This document shows, piece after piece, positions 7,834-15,302 of a stretch of 36,719 nt of DNA. The notes below the pieces were generated by a model. That model was not told the origin of the DNA. It was given only the letters and a program-made list of their open reading frames with translations, and did no database searches. The position numbers and the translations under genes were made by a program. Position 1 is the stretch's first letter. Each line of letters opens with the position of its first letter. The DNA is from Crocinitomicaceae bacterium (GTDB taxonomy: Bacteria; Bacteroidota; Bacteroidia; Flavobacteriales_D; Crocinitomicaceae): contig JALRKF010000031.1 in NCBI GenBank assembly GCA_023254905.1, positions 1 to 36,719 on the forward strand. Reading direction: 5' to 3'.

Positions 7834-8822
7834 GAAAGAATTGCTTTCGCTCTTTTCTTCAGAATCTCAATCAAGCTTTGGGGTTGCAGGACCTTTACTT
7901 GTCCCGCATAGCTCATAAATTCGCGAATTAGTTCTTCCGTGATACTTGCTTTCATGCTAAATACTGTTTTTCCTTTTGCTTCCTTCTGAATCTCTTGAGA
8001 ATGGTGCAGCGGTTGAGAAACAAGATATTTTGACCCTACATCATCCGCCTCAAAGACAACAATATCCGGTAGTTGCTGACCACTTGTAATACCAATAGAA
8101 TGCTTGAAGAAGTTATCGGCATCGAAATCAGCCGGTCTCTCCGATAAATCTTTTGTAATCTGCAGGTTTTGGATGCGGTCGAGCGCATAAGTAATATAAT
8201 TTGACTTATCTGGATCAAACGAAATAAGGTACCATCTGTTTCTGTATTCCTTCAATAGTAAAGGCGCCACACAACGCAGCTTACTGATGTTTGTTTGGTA
8301 GCTTGCATAATCAAACTTCACCCATACAGCATTCTTAATAGCCTCCAATAGAGGTGCTAAAAACTCATTGCCTCCCGTGGATAAAGCCTGCTCAAATTGA
8401 ATGAACTGCGCTGCATCGTCATCTTCTGATACGTTTATGCGATCTACGATCTTATCAATTGCGGAACCAAACTGACGAAACATGTCTACATTTTTGAACT
8501 GCATTAATGTCTTCGCAGCAAAAGCGATTGCAGATTTATCATTTTCTGTAAGCGGAATATCGTCTATGGTAAATTCAGGATCTTCATAATAGTAGCCTTT
8601 GTATGCCCTGTTATATTTAATAGGAGCATCGTGATCCATTTTCATTGCAAACATATCTTTCTCAATAGTAGAATCACAAATGTGCTCACCATGTATACTG
8701 CCAAAAAGAGCTTCCTCGCATGCCTCTCTTAGATCCTGTTTTGATGGAAATGGCTTGTACTTGTTGCGAATACATTTATCAATGACCCTATATCTGAGTA
8801 ATGCATTCTTAATGTGTGGCAT
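7830..8822 (-). CDS. WYL-domain transcriptional regulator
   Basis: The 330-residue protein has an N-terminal winged-helix-like region (about residues 5-75, [17 protein letters not shown] then [13 protein letters not shown]) and a WYL domain at about 160-235 with the name-giving R196-W197-Y198-L199 and [12 protein letters not shown]-terminal WCX-like segment runs to the end ([19 protein letters not shown]). WYL proteins sense ligands, often nucleotides or single-stranded nucleic acid, and many regulate DNA-damage or defence genes. Here it lies only 3 nt downstream of the 472-residue gene, so the two form an operon and probably a regulator-effector pair. The regulated promoter is not identifiable. 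Confidence 0.88.
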   Translation of the reverse strand: MPHIKNALLRYRVIDKCIRNKYKPFPSKQDLREACEEALFGSIHGEHICDSTIEKDMFAMKMDHDAPIKYNRAYKGYYYEDPEFTIDDIPLTENDKSAIAFAAKTLMQFKNVDMFRQFGSAIDKIVDRINVSEDDDAAQFIQFEQALSTGGNEFLAPLLEAIKNAVWVKFDYASYQTNISKLRCVAPLLLKEYRNRWYLISFDPDKSNYITYALDRIQNLQITKDLSERPADFDADNFFKHSIGITSGQQLPDIVVFEADDVGSKYLVSQPLHHSQEIQKEAKGKTVFSMKASITEELIREFMSYAGQVKVLQPQSLIEILKKRAKAILS

Positions 8823-8825
8823 AAC

Positions 8826-10244
8826 TTAAATTGTGGATTCAACTTTTTTATAGCCAAAAAGTTCATAGAACTTAATTGCTTTCACAACAACCTCTGGAAC
8901 ATCTTCCTCCCAGCTTGAGGCTCCTGCACGAATTTTCTCTAAAACATCGTCAGACATTATTCCAAGTAAACTCGGATTGTAGTTGTTGAATCCTTCTAAT
9001 TTATTCACATCCATCAAGTACTGCAATAACCCTTTCAGATGCTTTGCAGGTTGGAAATTCTCTAGTGAGTATAACTCGCCTGTCTCCACATCATTTGCCG
9101 GATAAACATAAAGTTTAACATTGCTTCCAAAGCCTCTTCCAAATGCTTCTAGTAAGCCCCCTCGAAGATTGTCATAGTAACGCTCGTCAAAAATAGTTTG
9201 CAGATTATAAATCCCCACGATGATTCCCATTTTATGCCCTCTTCCTATGGAACAAAGGTAATCAGCCATTTTATAATGCTTCAGATAATTGGACACCATC
9301 ACCGTGTATCCTAGTGTACTTAATAATTCCGCTCGATCAACAAAATCCTTATCCGATATTCTCCCATCCGCTGTTAAATCTTTGAGGGTTAACTCCACAA
9401 CCAGTCGTACATTTTTCTTGTCGATACCTTCTTCGCTTAAAAATTGTTCCTTACCGCGCTCCATCATATCGATATGGACCTTTGTTACTGGTCTGAATCT
9501 TCCTCGGACAAGAAGAATATTCTTTTTGTAGAGAGCAGTTGCTGGCTGCAATACATTTCCACTCAGCCCAAACATAGTTGCATCGGTTATTCCTCTTTTG
9601 ACGAGATTTAATGCAATAATTCTGTTGTCTACATCCTCAAATTGTGGTCCCGAAATACGCAGCATGTCAATTTCCATTCTCTCTCTTGGCAAACGATGAA
9701 CAAGATTATCAAGGAATTCATCAAGATCATCATTATGGAAATAAGACGCATAAATCAGATTCACTCCTAATATACCTAAAGCCTCTTGCTGCGCTTTATG
9801 GCTGTTATCATGCATTTTGATATGAAGAATCACATCATTTGGTTCAGCTCCAATCTCTAGTTGAAAGCGAAGACCAACCCACCCATGACCTTGATTTGTT
9901 TTATGATAATTAAGAGCTTCCACCGTGTTACAGAAGGCGAAAAGTCGTGCTTCCTTAGACTTCTTCGGAAGAAGTTCCATCTTTTCTCTATACTCAGTTT
10001 CTAGCATCGTAACAAGACGCTCCTCACAGACATAACGAGAGGCCTCACCGTACATACTATCCGAAATTTTCATGTCATAAGCTGACTGGGTATGTGCAAT
10101 TGTACCAGAACTACCACCAGCTTTGAAAAAATTCGCCGCAACCTCTTGACCTGCACCAATCTCAGCAAAACAACCATAAATATCATTTGTTAAGTTGATT
10201 TTTAATGCCTTCTCCTCCGTTGTTAATCTTCTTTCATCTATCAT
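8826..10244 (-). CDS. Conserved protein of unknown function with a nucleotidyltransferase-like motif
   Basis: I do not recognise a characterised family with confidence. The protein has 472 residues, no signal peptide and no transmembrane helix, so it is cytoplasmic. The N-terminal half (1-235) includes the histidine-rich IKMHDNSHKAQQEALGILG, with LIYASYFHNDDLDEFLDNL after it. At 247-257 sits RGRFRPVTKVH, which resembles the GxFxPx(H/T)xGH signature of adenylyl- and cytidylyltransferases but lacks the final glycine. The C-terminal half includes GYTVMVSNYLKHYKMADYL, then IGRGHKMGIIVGIYNLQTIF and GGLLEAFGRGFG. I recall similar proteins in databases carrying the labels TonB-dependent receptor or nicotinate-nucleotide adenylyltransferase. 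The first is plainly wrong for a soluble protein of this size; the second is unproven. It forms a two-gene unit with the WYL regulator (3-nt gap). Confidence 0.6.
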   Translation of the reverse strand: MIDERRLTTEEKALKINLTNDIYGCFAEIGAGQEVAANFFKAGGSSGTIAHTQSAYDMKISDSMYGEASRYVCEERLVTMLETEYREKMELLPKKSKEARLFAFCNTVEALNYHKTNQGHGWVGLRFQLEIGAEPNDVILHIKMHDNSHKAQQEALGILGVNLIYASYFHNDDLDEFLDNLVHRLPRERMEIDMLRISGPQFEDVDNRIIALNLVKRGITDATMFGLSGNVLQPATALYKKNILLVRGRFRPVTKVHIDMMERGKEQFLSEEGIDKKNVRLVVELTLKDLTADGRISDKDFVDRAELLSTLGYTVMVSNYLKHYKMADYLCSIGRGHKMGIIVGIYNLQTIFDERYYDNLRGGLLEAFGRGFGSNVKLYVYPANDVETGELYSLENFQPAKHLKGLLQYLMDVNKLEGFNNYNPSLLGIMSDDVLEKIRAGASSWEEDVPEVVVKAIKFYELFGYKKVESTI

Positions 10245-10279
10245 GATAATTTGTCTATGACTTTAAAATAACTAAAAAA

Positions 10280-11356
10280 TTATTCATCGGGGTCACTAAA
10301 GTCAGGATTATTGATGAATCCTTCATCACTTAATGTCAATAAGAATTTCTTGAGTAACGACTTTTCCAATGCGTCCAATTGAACACCGCCCTGAAAGGCA
10401 AATTCAATCAGTGGATCCAAAGTTGATGACTGCTGTATTCCAAATGAGTAATGGTCGATAACTTCGTCTAGCGTGCTGAATCTACCGTCATGCATGTAGG
10501 GTGCGGTGTAAGCAATATTTCGTAGTGTCGGGATTTTAAACTTCCCTTCATCAAAAGTACTTCCTGTTATTTCCGCCCTGCCGAGATCCGTAAATGTTGC
10601 ATCAAGACCATTATTGCTGAAGCCGTCAATGCGCATCATTGTCCCCTTATGACAGTGTAAACAATCTGCACCATTTAGACTTTTGAACAGATCATATCCT
10701 GCCCACTCGTCTATTGTAACGTTATTTAATATTTGTTGATCTGTGGACGATAATGAAATCCCGTTCTCATATTTATACATCACATCATATTTAGATGTGC
10801 CCGAGATCATTGTCCTTAAAAATTGTGCAATCGCTTTAGTAACTTTGATAGAGTCTATTCCTTCCTCTCCAAAAGCCTTGTAAAAGAGGTTACGGTAGAT
10901 GAGTTTAGATGAAAGCTTCTCTGTTGCATTCGGCCAAGTTTCATGCATTTCAATAGGATTCGTGATCGGATCCAATATTTGTTCTTCCAATGTTATAGCC
11001 CGACCGTCCCAAAAATAATTTTGTGCCCAACCAAGATTGATCAATGCCATGGAATTTCTGTTTCCCTGAATACCGTCGATACCAGTGCTGTACTGTTCTG
11101 GATCTGAAAATGCAGCGTTCGGAGAATGACATGACGCACATGACATTGAATTATCACCACTGAGTAATTCTTCGTAAAATAATTTTCTTCCCAGCTCCAC
11201 ACCCTCTACAGTCATCGGATTATCCTCGGGAATGATCATTTGAGGGAAATGCGATGGGATATCCAATTCGTAAGGTGTAGCGACATATGATACCTTATCT
11301 TTTCTGCAAGAAAGAGACAACATTAATATCAAAAGTGTCACTGCAAATAACCTCAT
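10280..11356 (-). CDS. Di-heme cytochrome c peroxidase/MauG-family lipoprotein, MbnH-like
   Basis: The 358-residue protein begins with a lipoprotein signal ending at C17 (LMLSLSC). Two c-type heme sites are visible: CASCH at 73-77 and CLHCH at 232-236. Other family landmarks are YFWDGRA (114-120), with a Trp expected between the hemes, LGWAQN, and PYMHDGRF (286-293). Members either reduce hydrogen peroxide or, as MauG and MbnH do, make high-valent heme to oxidise a protein partner. Its ATG overlaps the TGA of the MbnP-like gene (TGATG), so the pair is translationally coupled. That coupling makes an MbnH-type role, oxidising a tryptophan of the MbnP-like partner, more likely than simple peroxidase activity. 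It should sit in the periplasm, anchored by lipid. Heme attachment would need cytochrome c maturation genes elsewhere. Confidence 0.85.
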   Translation of the reverse strand: MRLFAVTLLILMLSLSCRKDKVSYVATPYELDIPSHFPQMIIPEDNPMTVEGVELGRKLFYEELLSGDNSMSCASCHSPNAAFSDPEQYSTGIDGIQGNRNSMALINLGWAQNYFWDGRAITLEEQILDPITNPIEMHETWPNATEKLSSKLIYRNLFYKAFGEEGIDSIKVTKAIAQFLRTMISGTSKYDVMYKYENGISLSSTDQQILNNVTIDEWAGYDLFKSLNGADCLHCHKGTMMRIDGFSNNGLDATFTDLGRAEITGSTFDEGKFKIPTLRNIAYTAPYMHDGRFSTLDEVIDHYSFGIQQSSTLDPLIEFAFQGGVQLDALEKSLLKKFLLTLSDEGFINNPDFSDPDE

Positions 11357-12105
11357 CAGTAGGTGCTTATAGCGGATTTAAAAAGCTGCATTATCTTTAA
11401 GGAAAGTGGCGCTTGATTAGGTGCTGAGTGCGATGTATGTTCAGTTCTTAAGTCAATGGACTGATTGCCATCATTGAGAAACTTCTCCATGTCCAACTTA
11501 AGGTCCAGCTGATATTCATTTTCAGCAATTAGATTCCACTGTAAGTTGTTTAAGCTAATGTCTTGAAGATTTACATCTCCTCCTACATGAAAGACAACAT
11601 TATGGTCGTAATTCTCAATTGTATCTGGAATAGTATCAACTCTTGCTTCAACTTTCACAAAAATATAACCGGGATTCCAATCCCAATGCATGTCATTAGC
11701 ATTTATAATATTTAGATCACTATTGGTTGGGAATAAGGTGGGGTCACTATGATTTAAATCACTTCGGACGCCTAAATTAAAGTTTAGCGAATCAAATGCT
11801 GCGGGATCTCCTGGTGTTCTAAAAACATCAACTCCCTTGGCTCTGTAATCAAATAATCCAGCATCGATAAGCAAATTTTCGTAACTCCTAATATCCTCCA
11901 AGAAGCATTTCAATTCTGTAAATTGTATCAGATATCCTTCTGAAGATGTTACTGTCTGATCAAGAAATAATTCCTGTCCATTAAATTCTGGATTAATTGT
12001 CATCGACAAATATTTCTCCTGAGGAGTTGGACAATTCTCAACTGAATCATCTTTGCATGATATTAACGATAACACAACGATCAGCGCATAAAAATATCTT
12101 AACAT
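11356..12105 (-). CDS. MbnP-like lipoprotein (metallo-mystery pair protein)
   Basis: The protein has 249 residues from the ATG at 12105. A TTG 9 nt upstream would add three residues but is less likely. The lipoprotein signal ends at C17 (ALIVVLSLISC). The family pattern is seen in LNFNLGVRSDLNHSDPTLFP, NDMHWDWNPGYIFVKVEA (W141 and W143) and VVFHVGG (H173), followed by a C-terminal EHTSHSAPNQAPLS segment. MbnP proteins are beta-rich periplasmic copper binders. In the methanotroph example MbnH oxidises a conserved tryptophan to kynurenine, creating a copper ligand. W141, W143 and W190 are the candidates here. The gene is the first of the pair and diverges from the addA-like gene. Confidence 0.8.
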   Translation of the reverse strand: MLRYFYALIVVLSLISCKDDSVENCPTPQEKYLSMTINPEFNGQELFLDQTVTSSEGYLIQFTELKCFLEDIRSYENLLIDAGLFDYRAKGVDVFRTPGDPAAFDSLNFNLGVRSDLNHSDPTLFPTNSDLNIINANDMHWDWNPGYIFVKVEARVDTIPDTIENYDHNVVFHVGGDVNLQDISLNNLQWNLIAENEYQLDLKLDMEKFLNDGNQSIDLRTEHTSHSAPNQAPLSLKIMQLFKSAISTY

Positions 12106-12111
12106 AATTAT

Positions 12112-12119
12112 CAAATTTA
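12112..12119 (-). promoter_or_regulatory. Possible -7 promoter box of the MbnP/MbnH pair
   Basis: TAAATTTG (12119-12112 on the minus strand) fits TAnnTTTG, and its last base is 6 nt before the ATG at 12105. The box and its distance to the start codon are identical to those of alkB. No TTG is found at the expected -33 spacing, so support is weaker than for alkB. Confidence 0.35.
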
Positions 12120-12176
12120 CTACAATAGGAAGTGATTACCTAACTAATTCAGTCCCTGTTTTGTAACTTTAACTTC

Positions 12177-15100
12177 GTGAAAAATCATTCTGACCCTAAA
12201 CCTCTAAAAATTTTTAATGCCTCTGCAGGTAGCGGTAAAACCTACCGTCTCGTGAGGGAGTACATCAAATTACTGCTGGATGAAGAAAAGAATGATCATC
12301 AATTCGCACACATACTTGCAATGACGTTCACAAATAAAGCGGCGTTGGAAATGAAAGAGCGAATAATCAAAGCCCTTGACGAAATATCGCGATCTAATAA
12401 TGATTCACTATTGGATCAACTCGAGAAGGAAACAGGAAAGAACCCTGACTGGATTACTGCGAAATGTAAGCGAATTCTGACGCAAATACTTCATCGCTAC
12501 GAAGATTTTCATGTAATGACAATTGATAAATTCAACTTGCGTCTGATCAAGACATTCAGCCGAGATCTTGATCTTCCCTCAGAGTTCGAAGTCATCATGA
12601 ATGAACCCGAAATGATTGAGAAGATCGTTGATGAACTCTTCAGTCGATTGGGAAACAAATCTGCAGATAATCTGGATAAACTAATGTTTGCTTATGCAAA
12701 GTCCAATGTTGAGGAAGGAAATAAATGGAATTTTCGTTCGGACCTTATCAAATTTGGCTTAATACTCAACAAGGAGCAAAATCAACCAATGGTTGAGCAG
12801 CTCTTAGAAATGGACTTCTCAAATGATAAACGATCAGAAATCTACTCGACAAAAGTAATATATGACAAAGAATTTGTTGAACTATGCGATAAATTGAAAG
12901 AGGTCATCCATTCAACAGAACTAGATTCTGACCGTTTACCTGGTAAATCAAAAACATACAACCCGATTATTGGGTTATCTCAAGAGACATCATTCAAAAA
13001 AGACAAAAATCTTTTCAGTAAGACGCTTGAAAAAAATTTGGATGTAGAATTAAAATCAGGCCAGTACTTTCCAGATGATGTTAAGAGGGTACTTCATGAA
13101 CTAAATACCTTTTGGGAAGCGCGAATAGCTGAATATGAATTGCTCGATCTTTTTTTGAAGAACTTCTTCAATATGGCTCTCTTGCAATATATCGCTGCTG
13201 AGATTAAGCAAGTCAGAAAAGAAGAGCAAATGATCCGTATTTCTGAGTTTAATCTCTTGATAGCTGAACTTATTCAAAAAGAGAATGTATTATATATCTA
13301 TGAGCGTCTGGGCTCTAAATTCCATCATTTTTTACTAGATGAGTTTCAAGATACCTCTCGGTTACAATGGTTAAATCTCGTTCCATTGGTGCATGACTCT
13401 TTGGGAAATGAGCGAATGAATTTAATTGTGGGTGATCCTAAACAATCTATCTACCGATTTAAAAATGGTGTTGCCGAACAGTTCATAGAACTTCCTGGAG
13501 TCTACAATCCTGAGAGCGACCCTGAACTTGAACTGAGTTCTAATTATTTCAAACAAGTAGGTAAAGTGGAAGAACTCGATTCAAACTGGAGATCAGCCCG
13601 AAATATAGTTGAGTTAAACAATAGCCTATTTAGTGAATTAAAAGATCAACTTTCTGAGAAAACTACTGATTTTTATCAAAGTATCACCCAAAAACCAGTA
13701 TCCAAACACGATGGGAGAATTCACATTCGGTCTTGCGAAGGTAAACAGGAACTCGCTGATATTATCGATATAATTGAGAGTCAAATAAAAGAGTGTACAA
13801 ACGATGGTTACAGACCCAGTGATATCTGTATACTTGGTTACCGAAACAAAGACTGTAATCAATGGGCAATTGAGCTCACAAAAAGGAATTATAAAATAGT
13901 TTCCAGTGATTCACTTTTGATTAAGTCGGATCTCGGAGTTCAATTAACTATTGCCTACTTAAATTGGAGACTTCATCCAAAAGGTCAAAATGAAATGAAG
14001 CGTTTTGCTGAATTGTTCTTTAGAATTAAAGAAGAAACAAATGTGAATCACTTCCTGAGTTATATAGATGAATTACCGAGAAAAAATGGAGAGGGCACTT
14101 TAAGGTTATTTAATCCATCCAGATTTATAAGCGATGTATTTGGTGGACAAGATAATTTCTTCCCTGAATTTGAAGGTTTATATGATCTCATTCAAAAGTT
14201 CTACGCGATTATGAAATGGAATGAGTTAAAGAATCCTTATCTGCATCATTTAGCCGATTTTGCCTTTGCCTTTAGCTCGAAAAAGGGACCAGATATTCAG
14301 TTTTTCCTTGATGAATACGATCGAACGAAGAAAGATAACGCCGTTCAGGTGCCAGAGAGTGAAGATGCAATTGAGGTAATGACAATGCACAAGGCAAAGG
14401 GTTTAGAGTTTCCCATTGTCATTATTCCGACGTTGAACATGAAAATTGATTTGAAGGGAAGCTTCCTAATAGATGTTGACGATTTTATTGTTTATAAAAA
14501 ACCTTCATCAAATGAAACACTTGAACCACTCTTCAATTTCTACAATAAAGAAAAAGATCAGGTTTTTGTTGATGCACTGAATCTATGCTACGTGGCTATG
14601 ACAAGACCTCAAAACAGACTTTACATTTCGAATACTTTCGAAAAAAATAGTTTTGGGGCATTAATCCATGAAAAATTTAAAGTGCTTCCAGATGTAGCTG
14701 AAAATGAAGGAATATTGGAACTGAATTATTATCCAACTGATGAAAAAGTTCCTAAAGACTTTAAAAATGAAAGCAAATTCTATCCAACGGATAACAGGGA
14801 TATACTTTGGTTCCCCGATATCGCATTGCAGGATAGAGAGGATGTTTTTGAGCAAGAATATCTATCAAATGAACAACGTTTTGGTAGGCAATTTCATTTA
14901 TTAATCAGCAGGGTCTCATCAAAAGAAATGGTCGACAAGGAGTTGAAAAATGGAATCCTCAATGGAGAATATGAATATCTTTTCAAAGATGATCTAAGTG
15001 AGAAAGTGAAAGAAGCTCTTGAATTTGAACCTTATCGTCAGATTTTGAAAAACGCCAAGGAGACATTAGAGGAGCAATCATTTATTGTCGAAAATGGTGA

Positions 15101-15302
15101 GGAGCTCAGACCAGACAAAGTTATTCTGAAAGATCAGGAAACCATACTGATTGATTTCAAAACTGGTATTCCTAATCAACGCGATGAAAGGCAAGTAGCA
15201 AAATACAAGACAACATTGGAGTCAATAGGATATCCGAACGTTAGAAGCTATCTCTATTACATAAGAGATGAAGCCAAAGATCTTCGGATAATCAATGCTT
15301 AA
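12177..15302 (+). CDS. addA: UvrD/RecB-like helicase with C-terminal RecB-type nuclease (AddA-like)
   Basis: This 1041-residue SF1A helicase-nuclease is expected to process double-strand DNA ends for recombination. Helicase motifs in order are Walker A ASAGSGKT (15-22), AMTFTNKAALEMK (motif Ia), LLDEFQDTSRLQW (motif II), GDPKQSIYRFKNG (III), DSNWRS (IV), VMTMHKAKGLEFP (V) and CYVAMTRPQNRLYI (VI). The C-terminus has a full RecB-family nuclease pattern: GRQFH (about 900), RPDKV, ILIDFKTG (about 990) and QVAKYK. The start is GTG; no nearby in-frame ATG keeps the N-terminus. An AddB partner is not adjacent, although add genes usually lie together. The gene's last 11 nt overlap the end of the convergent urocanate hydratase gene. 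Confidence 0.88.
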   Translation: MKNHSDPKPLKIFNASAGSGKTYRLVREYIKLLLDEEKNDHQFAHILAMTFTNKAALEMKERIIKALDEISRSNNDSLLDQLEKETGKNPDWITAKCKRILTQILHRYEDFHVMTIDKFNLRLIKTFSRDLDLPSEFEVIMNEPEMIEKIVDELFSRLGNKSADNLDKLMFAYAKSNVEEGNKWNFRSDLIKFGLILNKEQNQPMVEQLLEMDFSNDKRSEIYSTKVIYDKEFVELCDKLKEVIHSTELDSDRLPGKSKTYNPIIGLSQETSFKKDKNLFSKTLEKNLDVELKSGQYFPDDVKRVLHELNTFWEARIAEYELLDLFLKNFFNMALLQYIAAEIKQVRKEEQMIRISEFNLLIAELIQKENVLYIYERLGSKFHHFLLDEFQDTSRLQWLNLVPLVHDSLGNERMNLIVGDPKQSIYRFKNGVAEQFIELPGVYNPESDPELELSSNYFKQVGKVEELDSNWRSARNIVELNNSLFSELKDQLSEKTTDFYQSITQKPVSKHDGRIHIRSCEGKQELADIIDIIESQIKECTNDGYRPSDICILGYRNKDCNQWAIELTKRNYKIVSSDSLLIKSDLGVQLTIAYLNWRLHPKGQNEMKRFAELFFRIKEETNVNHFLSYIDELPRKNGEGTLRLFNPSRFISDVFGGQDNFFPEFEGLYDLIQKFYAIMKWNELKNPYLHHLADFAFAFSSKKGPDIQFFLDEYDRTKKDNAVQVPESEDAIEVMTMHKAKGLEFPIVIIPTLNMKIDLKGSFLIDVDDFIVYKKPSSNETLEPLFNFYNKEKDQVFVDALNLCYVAMTRPQNRLYISNTFEKNSFGALIHEKFKVLPDVAENEGILELNYYPTDEKVPKDFKNESKFYPTDNRDILWFPDIALQDREDVFEQEYLSNEQRFGRQFHLLISRVSSKEMVDKELKNGILNGEYEYLFKDDLSEKVKEALEFEPYRQILKNAKETLEEQSFIVENGEELRPDKVILKDQETILIDFKTGIPNQRDERQVAKYKTTLESIGYPNVRSYLYYIRDEAKDLRIINA

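Noticed and set aside
8826-10244. TonB-dependent receptor
   Set aside because: There is no signal peptide, no plug domain and no beta-barrel pattern, and the protein is far too short.
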